Translations under genes and position numbers: made by a program
NCBI RefSeq assembly: GCF_015686695.1
Contig: NZ_JADPMR010000003.1
Location: 186,001 to 250,000, forward strand
From: Vibrio nitrifigilis
Lineage (GTDB): Bacteria; Pseudomonadota; Gammaproteobacteria; Enterobacterales; Vibrionaceae
Direction of reading: 5' to 3'
Length of the DNA: 64,000 nucleotides
The notes under the pieces: generated by a model
Databases searched by the model: none
Told to the model about the DNA's origin: nothing
What the model saw: only the letters and a program-made list of their open reading frames with translations
Shown: piece after piece, positions 8,252 through 16,957 of the stretch
Layout: the number at the start of each line of letters is the position of its first letter
How positions within the stretch are numbered: position 1 is the stretch's first letter

Positions 8252-10171
8252 ATGATTATCTTCTCTGACATACAGTTACTTCGTGGCGGTAAGCCGCTGC
8301 TTGATGGCGCCTCAGCCACCATTCACCCAGGCGATAAAGTGGGCTTGGTCGGTAAAAATGGCTGCGGTAAATCCACCCTCTTTGCTTTGATGAAAGACGA
8401 ACTGTCTATCGATGCAGGTTCAATTAGCCAGCCTTCTAGCTGGGAATTAGCATGGGTTTCTCAAGAAACACCAGCATTAGAACGAACCGCATTAGATTAT
8501 GTTATTGATGGAGATCGTGAATATCGTGATCTAGAACGACAACTGGCTGAAGCAGAAGCCAAAGATCAAGGTACACGTGTCGCAGAGTTACATGGCAAGA
8601 TCGAAACTGTCGGCGGTTACAGTATCCAAGCACGCGCCGCTGAGCTATTGGATGGCCTAGGCTTTAGTCAAGAACAGATGAATTGGTGTCTCACACAATT
8701 CTCTGGGGGTTGGCGTATGCGTTTAAACTTAGCCCAAGCTCTGTTATGTCGCTCTGATTTACTGCTGCTCGATGAGCCAACCAACCACTTAGATCTTGAT
8801 GCGGTGATGTGGCTAGAACGTTGGCTACAAACCTATCCGGGCACTTTGGTTATTATTTCGCACGACCGTGATTTCCTTGATCCGATCGTAGGCCGCATCA
8901 TTCACATTGAAAACCAAAAGCTCAACGAGTACACCGGCAACTACTCTTCATTCGAAGAACAACGTGCACAGAAACTGCTGCAACAACAAGCGATGTATGA
9001 GAAGCAACAGAAACAGATGTCGCATATGCAAAGCTACATCGATCGCTTCCGTTACAAGGCGTCCAAAGCTCGCCAAGCACAGAGTCGAATCAAAGCCTTA
9101 GAAAAAATGGAAAAAACGCTACCAGCGCAATTTGATAACCCATTTAGCTTTGAATTTCGTGAACCTCATGCGCTGCCTAACCCTATCTTAATGATGGATG
9201 AAGTTTGCGCCGGCTACGGCGATAAGCTCATTTTGGATAAAATTCGTCTTAACCTAGTTCCGGGTAGCCGAATTGGCCTTCTTGGCCGCAACGGTGCGGG
9301 TAAATCCACATTAATCAAACTGCTTTCTGGCGATCTGAATCCTCAAGCGGGTGAATTAACGTACTCGCAAGGTGTAAAAATTGGTTACTTTGCCCAGCAT
9401 CAATTAGAAACCTTACATCCAGAAGAAACCCCACTCCAGCATATGATGCAAATTGCGCCCGATCAGACCGAGCAACAATTACGCGATTATTTAGGGAGTT
9501 TTGGTTTCCAAGGAGATAAAGCGTTAGATCCTGTCGGGCCATTCTCTGGTGGGGAAAAGGCTCGTCTAGTGTTAGCACTGCTGGTTTGGCAAAAACCTAA
9601 CCTACTTCTGCTCGACGAACCAACCAACCACCTTGATCTCGATATGCGTCAAGCTCTAACGCTCGCATTACAAAGTTATGAAGGTGCAATGGTGATTGTC
9701 AGCCACGACCGTTACTTATTGCGGGCGACCACCGATGATCTTTACCTAGTTCATGATCATCAAGTAGAACCATTTAATGGTGATTTAACCGATTACTATA
9801 AATGGCTCACTGAGCAACACCGAGCAATTCGGAAAGAAGCCGCCGGACAAAGCGACAGTAAATCCAATGCAAATAGTGCCGTTGCGAAAAAAGAACAAAA
9901 GCGCCGTGAAGCCGAATTTCGTAAACAAACCGCACCAATTCGCAAGAAGCTGACACAGCTAGAAGAGAAAATGGATAAGTTAAACACCATTATCTCAAAG
10001 GCTGAAGAACAGTTATCTGACTCCAGCCTTTATGAAAGCGAAAATAAAGCTAAACTTACGGAAATACTCGCGGTACAAGCCAATAGTAAATCCGAGCTTG
10101 AAGAAGTAGAGATGGACTGGATGGCAGAGCAAGAAACACTCGAAGAAATGGAAAAGGAATTTAATAGCTGA
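8252..10171 (+). CDS. yheS: ABC-F family ATPase YheS
   Basis: The protein has 639 residues and no membrane segments. Two ABC ATPase domains are present: Walker A at residues 34-42 (GKNGCGKST) and about 345-353 (GRNGAGKST), signatures FSGGWRMRL (150-158) and FSGGEKARL, and LLLDEPTNHLD in both. The linker between them carries the charged ABC-F arm (QMSHMQSYIDRFRYKASKARQAQ). The C-terminal ~110 residues are Lys/Glu-rich and likely form a coiled coil. ABC-F proteins act on the ribosome, entering the E site to relieve stalls; YheS has been linked to particular arrest peptides. It overlaps the next gene by one base. Confidence 0.94.
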   Translation: MIIFSDIQLLRGGKPLLDGASATIHPGDKVGLVGKNGCGKSTLFALMKDELSIDAGSISQPSSWELAWVSQETPALERTALDYVIDGDREYRDLERQLAEAEAKDQGTRVAELHGKIETVGGYSIQARAAELLDGLGFSQEQMNWCLTQFSGGWRMRLNLAQALLCRSDLLLLDEPTNHLDLDAVMWLERWLQTYPGTLVIISHDRDFLDPIVGRIIHIENQKLNEYTGNYSSFEEQRAQKLLQQQAMYEKQQKQMSHMQSYIDRFRYKASKARQAQSRIKALEKMEKTLPAQFDNPFSFEFREPHALPNPILMMDEVCAGYGDKLILDKIRLNLVPGSRIGLLGRNGAGKSTLIKLLSGDLNPQAGELTYSQGVKIGYFAQHQLETLHPEETPLQHMMQIAPDQTEQQLRDYLGSFGFQGDKALDPVGPFSGGEKARLVLALLVWQKPNLLLLDEPTNHLDLDMRQALTLALQSYEGAMVIVSHDRYLLRATTDDLYLVHDHQVEPFNGDLTDYYKWLTEQHRAIRKEAAGQSDSKSNANSAVAKKEQKRREAEFRKQTAPIRKKLTQLEEKMDKLNTIISKAEEQLSDSSLYESENKAKLTEILAVQANSKSELEEVEMDWMAEQETLEEMEKEFNS

Positions 10172-10653
10172 TGAGCCAAAAACACGTCACGACCACCTTA
10201 ACGCTCGAACGCTTGTGGCAATTTAGCCTCCAGTATTACAGCGTGCGCGAGGTGAAAGAAGCGTGTTTAAGCCTACAGAATAATTTCCACGGCAACGTTA
10301 ACTTATTGCTGCTATTGAAATGGCTTGATGAAGAGAAGTTAACGTTTGCCGAGCACGACTGGCCAACCGTTTCAGACTGTTTGAGTAGTTCAGAAACCTT
10401 GCTGCATAGCTATCGGGAACTGAGGCGAAAGCTGAAGCTATCCGTTCCCGAAACCTTATACCGCGAAGCGTTGCAGTTTGAATTACAATTAGAAAAACAA
10501 CAGCAGTCTGATTTGGTTCACTGTATCGCCAATCTTTCCCTTGCCACGACAGATACTCCTGCTCTCGCCGCTCGTTATTGTCGTCATCTAGGTGCGGAGC
10601 ACTTAGGTCGTATTTTTTCCAAACCTATTGAGCCTTTCTCTTCTAAATCCTAA
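10171..10653 (+). CDS. TIGR02444-family protein of unknown function
   Basis: A 160-residue, leucine-rich, probably soluble helical protein. Its ATG shares a base with the yheS stop codon, so the two are translationally coupled. It has no signal peptide or recognised catalytic motif. Visible conserved-looking stretches are LWQFSLQYYSVREVKEACLSLQ and NVNLLLLLKWLDEE. Genes of this type (TIGR02444) follow yheS in Vibrio and related genera. The position suggests a role tied to YheS or YheT, which is inference only. Confidence 0.8.
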   Translation: MSQKHVTTTLTLERLWQFSLQYYSVREVKEACLSLQNNFHGNVNLLLLLKWLDEEKLTFAEHDWPTVSDCLSSSETLLHSYRELRRKLKLSVPETLYREALQFELQLEKQQQSDLVHCIANLSLATTDTPALAARYCRHLGAEHLGRIFSKPIEPFSSKS

Positions 10654-10682
10654 TTCGTTGTTTCTTGATTCAGGTGCATACC

Positions 10683-11651
10683 ATGCCTTCATTTGTTGCT
10701 GCTCACGGCATAACTAACGCTCACTTACAAACTTTGCTGCCGCGCTTATTTCGCCGCAAACCACTACTATCACCACACTGGCAAACCATAGATACACCGG
10801 ACGGTGATTTTCTCGATCTTGTTTGGAGTGAAGATTATCGTCAACTCGAATCCCTTACCAAACCAGTTTTTGTGCTTTTTCATGGGTTGGAAGGGAGTTT
10901 TTTCAGCCCATATGCTCACGGCTTGATGAACGCCTTTGCGAAACAGGGCTGGCTCAGTGTGATGATGCACTTTCGTGGCTGTAGTGGAAGGCCAAATAAT
11001 CTTGCCCGAGCTTACCACTCGGGTGAAACCGGAGATGCAAGGCAAGTATTAGAATATGTTCGCGAACGTTGCCCAAATCGCCCAATTGTCGCAGCAGGTG
11101 TTTCACTCGGTGGCAATATGCTGGTGAACTATTTAGCCCAATACAATGATGATCCCATAGTATCGGGAGCCACTATCATCTCAGCCCCGCTTGAATTAGG
11201 CGCGTGTTCCCAACGTATTGAACGTGGATTCTCTCGCCTGTATCGCAATTACTTACTTAGCTCGCTAAAAAACACTGCACTCCTGAAGCACCAGAAGATG
11301 AAAGAAGCATTAGGTATTACTGCGGCCCAAATAAAACAAGTCACACGGCTTATCGATTTTGATGATTTGATTACCGCCCCACTGCATGGTTTTCGCGATG
11401 CGCAAGATTACTATCAACGCTGTTCAGGGTTACCGCGCTTATCAGATATCACCATTCCAACGCGACTGATTCAAGCACAAGATGACCCATTCATGACTGA
11501 TGAAATCATTCCAACCTTCACGCTACCCAAAAATTTGGATTATCAGCTGACTGAGCATGGTGGGCATGTAGGGTTTATTACGGGCAGCTGGAACCAACCC
11601 CAAATGTGGTTAGAAGAAACACTCCCCCAATACTATCAAGAATATCTCTAG
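10683..11651 (+). CDS. yheT: YheT-family alpha/beta hydrolase
   Basis: The protein has 322 residues from the ATG at 10683, chosen because AGGTG lies 6 bases upstream; an in-frame TTG at 10665 would add six residues. The family hallmark NAHLQTLLPRLFRRKP is near the N-terminus. The hydrolase fold shows FHGLEGS (oxyanion region), the nucleophile elbow GVSLGGNM, an acidic residue near DDPFM and the catalytic His in EHGGHVGF. The substrate is unknown; an esterase is likely. It lies between the TIGR02444 gene and yheU, as in many gamma-proteobacteria. Confidence 0.92.
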   Translation: MPSFVAAHGITNAHLQTLLPRLFRRKPLLSPHWQTIDTPDGDFLDLVWSEDYRQLESLTKPVFVLFHGLEGSFFSPYAHGLMNAFAKQGWLSVMMHFRGCSGRPNNLARAYHSGETGDARQVLEYVRERCPNRPIVAAGVSLGGNMLVNYLAQYNDDPIVSGATIISAPLELGACSQRIERGFSRLYRNYLLSSLKNTALLKHQKMKEALGITAAQIKQVTRLIDFDDLITAPLHGFRDAQDYYQRCSGLPRLSDITIPTRLIQAQDDPFMTDEIIPTFTLPKNLDYQLTEHGGHVGFITGSWNQPQMWLEETLPQYYQEYL

Positions 11652-11694
11652 CTAACTGAGGTATAATGACTTCAGAAAAAAACAGAGGTGAAGA

Positions 11695-11904
11695 ATGATT
11701 GTTCCTTGGCAGCAAATTGATCCAGAGACACTTGAAAATTTGATTCGCGAGTTCGTCCTACGTGAAGGAACCGATTACGGTGACCATGAAATACCACTGC
11801 AACAGAAAGTCGATCAGGTAAAGCATCAAATCCAAACGGGAGATGCGGTAGTATTTTATTCCGAATTACATGAAACTGTAGACATAAAGCTTAAGCATCA
11901 GTAA
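11695..11904 (+). CDS. yheU: YheU-family small protein
   Basis: A 69-residue acidic soluble protein beginning MIVPWQQIDPETLENLI and containing FVLREGTDYG, both typical of the UPF0270/YheU family. The ribosome site GAGGTG lies just upstream of the ATG. It follows yheT by 43 bp and precedes prkB, the same order as in E. coli. The function is unknown. Confidence 0.92.
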   Translation: MIVPWQQIDPETLENLIREFVLREGTDYGDHEIPLQQKVDQVKHQIQTGDAVVFYSELHETVDIKLKHQ

Positions 11905-11988
11905 ATCCCCAAAAAGGTTGGAAATTCCATGCTATAGTGAATCCACTATTAGGAATTTCCTGTTCAGGATCACTAGACAAGGTTTGTC

Positions 11989-12858
11989 ATGTCAGCGAAA
12001 CACCCCATTATTGCTGTAACAGGTTCATCAGGAGCCGGAACAACAACAACTTCGGAAGCGTTCCGAAAAATGTTCAATATGATGTCGGTGCAACCTGCTT
12101 GGGTTGAAGGCGATAGCTTTCACCGTTTTACTCGTCCAGAAATGGATGTCGAAATTCGTAAAGCTCGTGAACAAGGCCGCCATATCAGCTATTTTGGCCC
12201 TCAGGCTAATAACTTTCCTGCATTAGAAGACTTTTTCCGCCAATATGGAAAAAGCGGAACAGGCCAAATACGTCGCTATCTTCATACCTTTGATGAAGCC
12301 GTACCATACAACCAAATGCCTGGCACCTTTACACCTTGGCAAGATATTCCAAGTAATACCGATGTGCTTTTTTACGAAGGACTACACGGTGGTGTCGTCG
12401 ATGGTGACGTCAATGTGTCACAACATGTTGATTTTCTGATCGGTATGGTACCAATTGTTAACTTAGAGTGGATTCAAAAGTACGTTCGAGATACCCGAGA
12501 TCGTGGGCATTCTCGAGAAGCAGTGATGGATTCCATCGTACGCTCGATGGATGATTATTTAAATTATATTACCCCGCAGTTTTCTCGTACTCATATCAAT
12601 TTTCAGCGAGTACCCACAGTAGATACGTCAAACCCATTAAATGCGAAGGGCATTCCAAGTTTAGATGAAAGTTTTGTCGTAATCAGACTTCGCGGGATAA
12701 AAAATGTCGATTTTCCCTACTTGCTAGCAATGATAGATGGATCCTTTATGTCTCGGCATAACACCATTGTCGTTCCTGGGGGGAAAATGAGTTTTGCAAT
12801 GGAATTAATCGTGAGACCGATCCTGCAACAACTCATAGAAAGCGGTAAAATTGGTTGA
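11989..12858 (+). CDS. prkB: Phosphoribulokinase-family protein PrkB
   Basis: The protein has 289 residues and belongs to the P-loop phosphoribulokinase/uridine kinase family. Motifs are the ATP-binding loop GSSGAGTTT (residues 12-20), EGDSFHRF, the FYEGLHGG segment and the RVPTVDTSNP stretch. It stands next to crp, as in E. coli. No Calvin-cycle genes are near, so a role in CO2 fixation is unlikely. The physiological substrate in heterotrophs is not settled. Confidence 0.92.
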   Translation: MSAKHPIIAVTGSSGAGTTTTSEAFRKMFNMMSVQPAWVEGDSFHRFTRPEMDVEIRKAREQGRHISYFGPQANNFPALEDFFRQYGKSGTGQIRRYLHTFDEAVPYNQMPGTFTPWQDIPSNTDVLFYEGLHGGVVDGDVNVSQHVDFLIGMVPIVNLEWIQKYVRDTRDRGHSREAVMDSIVRSMDDYLNYITPQFSRTHINFQRVPTVDTSNPLNAKGIPSLDESFVVIRLRGIKNVDFPYLLAMIDGSFMSRHNTIVVPGGKMSFAMELIVRPILQQLIESGKIG

Positions 12859-13099
12859 TTCATCACATACGAATTTCGCTTACTTTTCATACCGTGATCA
12901 TAAGCACGTTTTTGCGCAAAAATTCGGCCAAACGACACGATTAAAGTCAAGAAATTCGAAGTGAAAAAGGATACTATTCTTTAACGGAAACAAGATAACT
13001 TGCAGTGAATCCAAACTCTTCTTATTCTAGTAAGCCTGAATAAGGCTTCGCTAAATTATGGATAGCGGCAAGCGTACCCTGCAGAGGAAGTGAGATATT

Positions 13100-13732
13100 A
13101 TGGTTCTAGGTAAACCTCAAACAGACCCAACATTAGAGTGGTTTCTTTCACACTGTCATATTCACAAATACCCATCAAAGAGCACTTTGATACACGCGGG
13201 TGAAAAGGCAGAAACGTTGTATTACATCGTCAAAGGTTCTGTTGCGGTATTGATCAAAGATGAAGAAGGTAAGGAGATGATTCTTTCCTATCTAAATCAG
13301 GGTGATTTTATCGGCGAACTTGGTCTTTTCGAAGAAGGTCAAGAGCGTACAGCCTGGGTTCGTGCTAAATCACCATGTGAAGTGGCAGAAATTTCATTTA
13401 AGAAATTCCGTCAGTTAATCCAAGTAAACCCAGATATTCTAATGCGTTTATCAGGGCAAATGGCACGTCGTCTACAAGTTACTAGCCAAAAAGTTGGTGA
13501 TCTTGCATTCCTTGACGTAACTGGCCGCATTGCACAAACACTATTGAATCTAGCGAAACAGCCAGATGCAATGACTCACCCAGACGGTATGCAAATTAAA
13601 ATTACTCGTCAAGAAATCGGTCAAATCGTGGGTTGTTCTCGCGAAACTGTTGGTCGTATTCTTAAAATGCTTGAAGAACAAAACCTTATTTCCGCACACG
13701 GTAAAACTATCGTGGTATACGGCACACGTTAA
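13100..13732 (+). CDS. crp: cAMP receptor protein, global transcription regulator
   Basis: The protein has 210 residues, the same length as E. coli CRP, which it closely resembles. The cyclic-nucleotide beta-barrel (about residues 10-115) includes GEKAETLYYIVKGS and the phosphate cassette GELGLFEEGQERTAWVRA. The long dimer helix follows, and the winged helix-turn-helix has the recognition segment GCSRETVGRILKML. With cAMP it controls catabolic genes and, in Vibrio, quorum sensing, competence and virulence. A GGAAG ribosome site precedes the ATG and a strong terminator follows the stop codon. The 241-bp upstream region probably carries its promoter; I saw no clear CRP autoregulatory site. Confidence 0.98.
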   Translation: MVLGKPQTDPTLEWFLSHCHIHKYPSKSTLIHAGEKAETLYYIVKGSVAVLIKDEEGKEMILSYLNQGDFIGELGLFEEGQERTAWVRAKSPCEVAEISFKKFRQLIQVNPDILMRLSGQMARRLQVTSQKVGDLAFLDVTGRIAQTLLNLAKQPDAMTHPDGMQIKITRQEIGQIVGCSRETVGRILKMLEEQNLISAHGKTIVVYGTR

Positions 13733-13761
13733 TTCTTTTTAACAAGCATATGAATATGTAA

Positions 13762-13787
13762 AGCCACCTTTCGCAGGTGGCTTTTTC
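13762..13787 (+). terminator. Rho-independent terminator of crp
   Basis: An 8-bp stem (AGCCACCT/AGGTGGCT, loop of 5) is followed by a T-run, 30 bp past the crp stop codon. It also separates crp from the convergent DUF1338 gene. Confidence 0.88.
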
Positions 13788-13813
13788 TTAGTGGGTAATC
13801 CAAGAAAGCTGAC

Positions 13814-14611
13814 TCAGCGTTGCCGATGAGTACTTTCAAAAATCTTATTGGCGGATGCTTCAACAAACCCTTGATAGAGTTGACCATCCGGTTGCTGATA
13901 ACGTTTGGCAAATTCATAAAAGCCACCTGGAATCGACAACACACCATCACTAAATGTCACATTAACCGTATCTGCAAGCGTGGAGGATTGCTCTAAACAC
14001 ACTTCCGGTGAACCTTTAACCTCACCACCAGATTGGTTGATAGCAAAACCTTGCTGACGCAAGAATGCATTCACAGTGCTTACCTCATCAAATGCCTTTA
14101 GCTGATTCACACTCACTGTAAAATGATTAGCACCATATCCATGCGCAGCGAGCCAACTGGCATATTCACTCTCTAGAGCTAACTGCTTATAGTCATCAAT
14201 GGTGATAGACCAAGGTCGCCCTCGATACAAAAATGCCCCTGATGCTATATCTAACTCTTCACTTTGCCCCAATAGCGACGCAATAATTTGTTGGGCTTCC
14301 AACGTTAATTGTTCAACCAATAATTCACTAATGAACACTTTTGGTAAACTTGGAGCCGGATGTTGGTAGTGCCGAGCATAGAGCTTTTTCTCCCGAAAAT
14401 GATATTCACCGCCCATCTCATAACCCAATGCAATAAACGTTTTTGCCAACGCTTCAATACCTAAGTGATCGCTTTTAAACGTTCTCAGAGCAATATGATC
14501 ATTAATGAGTGGCGTGTCCTCCTGTAATAAGTGATGGACCTTTTCTGCCGACGGACACAAGCGAGTGGTGTAATCCAGCCATAAGCTGTCAAACAATTGG
14601 TTTACTGTCAT
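13814..14611 (-). CDS. DUF1338 (2-oxoadipate dioxygenase/decarboxylase-like) protein
   Basis: A 265-residue soluble protein of the DUF1338 family, related to HglS/YdcJ but much shorter than the ~450-residue HglS type. HglS is a non-haem Fe(II) enzyme that decarboxylates 2-oxoadipate to 2-hydroxyglutarate. Candidate metal ligands visible here are His39 (NDHIALRTF), His163 (ANHFTVSV) and Glu233 (GGFYEFAKRY), matching the family's two-His-one-carboxylate pattern. Its ribosome site GAGGAG starts immediately after the astA stop codon (13-bp gap), so it belongs to the argD-astA transcript. Action on a 2-oxo acid from amino-acid breakdown fits, but is inference. Confidence 0.75.
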   Translation of the reverse strand: MTVNQLFDSLWLDYTTRLCPSAEKVHHLLQEDTPLINDHIALRTFKSDHLGIEALAKTFIALGYEMGGEYHFREKKLYARHYQHPAPSLPKVFISELLVEQLTLEAQQIIASLLGQSEELDIASGAFLYRGRPWSITIDDYKQLALESEYASWLAAHGYGANHFTVSVNQLKAFDEVSTVNAFLRQQGFAINQSGGEVKGSPEVCLEQSSTLADTVNVTFSDGVLSIPGGFYEFAKRYQQPDGQLYQGFVEASANKIFESTHRQR

Positions 14612-14624
14612 GACTTACTCCTCG

Positions 14625-15644
14625 TTATTGTGCTAACACCCGGACGAAATCATCGTCTTGTACCTGTAAAGCAGCGGCAACATCAGGGGCTAACATGACA
14701 CTATGGTTCTCATGATTCACAGCTGCCTTCGCGGCTGTTGCCCTAAACTGAGTAAAGCTAGTGTTAGCAATAAGAAACCATTGAGCACTGGTGTGCTCTA
14801 CCACTTTTACCTTTAAACGCAGTGAATCTCGCACCGAAGCGATATGTTCTAAATCACACTCAACAGCAGGTCCGGCATCGAAAATATCCACATAGTTTCG
14901 ACACACGAAGCCCTCTTTTTTCAAGAGGCTTAGCGCGGGCCTAGTGTTGTCATGGACTTGACCAATGACAGCCTGAGCCTCTTTACTAAGGAGATTAATG
15001 TAAATCGGCAGTTTGGGCATTAAATCAGCGATAAATCCCTTATTTCCAATACCGGTTAGGTAATCAGCCATAGTGAAATCTATCGAAAAGAAGTGTTGTT
15101 GGAGCCATTGCCAAAATGGTGAGTTACCTTGCTCATCACACACACCACGCATTTCAGCAAAAATGGTTTGAGAAAACCGTTGCGGATGCTCTGCTAACAT
15201 CAGAAAACGGCATTTCGACAGCAAACGCCCATTTAATCCGCCACGAAATTGTGGCCGTAAAAATAGTGAGCAGACTTCGCTATACCCGGTGTAGTTATTA
15301 CCAAACGTCAGTAACTTAACTGTATTTTTCACATTCAGCTTACGAGAATGGTGCACAATGGTGCTGATGTGATAAGAGTAGAAAGGGACATCCCAACCCA
15401 CGGCGGCTTCTATGCCTGTCGTGCCAGCGATTTCTCCAGTTTCACTATCATAACCAACCATCAAGTACCCCTCATCATAGGGCTCAATCACATTGGCTTT
15501 AGCAAAGCTGTATTCGGAATGTTGAATGCGGTTTTTTAAGAGCTCTTCATTAACCGGAAGAGAAGTAAATCCATGTCCCGACTCAACGGCACAAGTATGT
15601 AGTGCTTCATAATCTGACATTGCAATAGGGCGAACAACTAGCAT
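14625..15644 (-). CDS. astA: Arginine N-succinyltransferase
   Basis: The enzyme transfers succinyl from succinyl-CoA to arginine, the first step of the ammonia-producing succinyltransferase (AST) route of arginine breakdown. The protein has 339 residues with the GNAT-like fold of the AstA family: LVVRPIAMSDYEALHTCAVESG at the start, EVCSLFLRPQFRGG and GRLLSKCRFLM in the middle, and FDAGPAVECDL towards the end. The ATG at 15644 has GGAGG upstream; a TTG one codon earlier also fits. It follows argD/astC and two intercistronic hairpins. astD, which I would expect next, is absent. Confidence 0.95.
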   Translation of the reverse strand: MLVVRPIAMSDYEALHTCAVESGHGFTSLPVNEELLKNRIQHSEYSFAKANVIEPYDEGYLMVGYDSETGEIAGTTGIEAAVGWDVPFYSYHISTIVHHSRKLNVKNTVKLLTFGNNYTGYSEVCSLFLRPQFRGGLNGRLLSKCRFLMLAEHPQRFSQTIFAEMRGVCDEQGNSPFWQWLQQHFFSIDFTMADYLTGIGNKGFIADLMPKLPIYINLLSKEAQAVIGQVHDNTRPALSLLKKEGFVCRNYVDIFDAGPAVECDLEHIASVRDSLRLKVKVVEHTSAQWFLIANTSFTQFRATAAKAAVNHENHSVMLAPDVAAALQVQDDDFVRVLAQ

Positions 15645-15663
15645 CAATATATCCTCCAGATGC

Positions 15664-15738
15664 TAAGGGCCCGAAAAATCGGGCCCTACCTAGTCTATCG
15701 CCATGAAGCTCAAAGTCCTCATGGAGCGAGATGGCGAT
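15664..15738 (-). other. Two intercistronic hairpins between argD and astA
   Basis: A perfect 9-bp stem (AGGGCCCGA/TCGGGCCCT, loop of 4, 15666-15687) lies just ahead of the astA ribosome site. A larger imperfect hairpin is closed by ATCGCCAT/ATGGCGAT (15697-15704 with 15731-15738). The first lacks a T-run in the direction of transcription, so it may act as an mRNA processing or stability element, or as partial attenuation, rather than a full terminator. Confidence 0.55.
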
Positions 15739-15745
15739 CCCCAGC

Positions 15746-16957
15746 TCACACTAGTGTCGAAATAGCTTTATCTAGGCGAGCTAAACCTTCTTCAATATCT
15801 TGTTCAGGAATGATCAATGATGGAGTGAAACGCAACACATTTGGCCCAGCCACCAACATCATCAATCCTGCTTTACCAGCAGCAACAAGAATATCACGTG
15901 CACGACCTTCCCATGCTTCATTCAATGCGGCACCAAGTAATAAACCTTTACCACGCACTTCCGAGAAGATGTGGTATTTTTGGTGAATTTTTTCTAATCC
16001 CGCACGGAAAAGTGTTTCACGTTCTTTTACGCCTGCCAGTGTTTCTGGTTGGCTAATAATATTGACCGCCGCTTCTGCAACAGCGCAACCTAGTGGGTTA
16101 CCACCGTATGTAGAACCATGAACACCAACTTTGAAATGCTCAGCAATTTTAGTGGTCGTCATAATGGCACCGATAGGAAAACCAGCACCTAATGATTTTG
16201 CTGTACTTAAAATATCAGGAGTAATACCCAAACCTTGGTAAGCATAGAAATCGCCTGTACGACCGTTACCTGTTTGCACTTCATCAAAAATAAGTAACGC
16301 ATTGTGTTTATCACACAACTCGCGCACTGCTTGAGCAAATTCATCAGATGGCGAGACGATACCACCTTCACCTTGAAGTGGCTCCATCATAACGGCACAA
16401 GTTTTATCAGAGATGTGCGCTTTCAATGCATCAATATCATTGTATGGAATGTGGGTGATATCAGATGGTTTAGGGCCAAAACCATCTGAATAATGAGATT
16501 GCCCACCCACCGTAACAGTAAAGAAAGTACGGCCATGGAATCCTTGCACAAACGCTAAGATTTCTGTTTTTTCTGGTCCGTAAGTATCGACGGCATAACG
16601 ACGAGCTAATTTTAGTGCCGCTTCATTTGCTTCTGCACCTGAATTAGCGAAAAAAACTTTTTCCGCAAAAGTTAACTCCGTTAACTTCTTCGCCAAACGT
16701 AGAGCCGGCTCATTGGTCATGACATTACTTAAATGCCAAATTTTGTTGCCTTGCTCAGTGAGCGCTTTCACCATTGCAGGATGACAATGACCTAAACAAC
16801 TTACCGCAATACCACCAGCAAAATCGATATATTCATTATCCTGTTGATCCCAAACGCGTGATCCCTGACCTTTTACTGGAATGAAATCCATTGGGCTATA
16901 ACAAGGCACCATCACCTCATCAAATACACTACGTTCTACACTATTTTTCACTGTCAT
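15746..16957 (-). CDS. argD: Acetylornithine / succinylornithine aminotransferase
   Basis: A PLP-dependent class III aminotransferase of 403 residues. The ATG at 16957 is chosen because GGAGGGG lies 7 bases upstream; an 8-residue extension would overlap that site. Motifs are VFFANSGAEANEAALKLAR, GFHGRTFFTVTVGGQ, the PLP-contacting FDEVQTGNGRTG and the cofactor lysine in STAKSLGAGFPIGA. In Vibrio one enzyme is thought to serve both arginine synthesis (ArgD) and the AST catabolic route (AstC); its place directly before astA supports this dual role. Confidence 0.94.
   Translation of the reverse strand: MTVKNSVERSVFDEVMVPCYSPMDFIPVKGQGSRVWDQQDNEYIDFAGGIAVSCLGHCHPAMVKALTEQGNKIWHLSNVMTNEPALRLAKKLTELTFAEKVFFANSGAEANEAALKLARRYAVDTYGPEKTEILAFVQGFHGRTFFTVTVGGQSHYSDGFGPKPSDITHIPYNDIDALKAHISDKTCAVMMEPLQGEGGIVSPSDEFAQAVRELCDKHNALLIFDEVQTGNGRTGDFYAYQGLGITPDILSTAKSLGAGFPIGAIMTTTKIAEHFKVGVHGSTYGGNPLGCAVAEAAVNIISQPETLAGVKERETLFRAGLEKIHQKYHIFSEVRGKGLLLGAALNEAWEGRARDILVAAGKAGLMMLVAGPNVLRFTPSLIIPEQDIEEGLARLDKAISTLV

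Noticed and set aside
15666..15687. GGGCCC hairpin as a terminator of argD
   Set aside because: There is no U-tract in the minus direction, and astA follows with its own ribosome site, so it is recorded as an intercistronic hairpin.
15660..15986. 108-codon plus-strand frame over the argD 3' end
   Set aside because: It is an antisense shadow of argD and runs across the intercistronic hairpins; no start signal.
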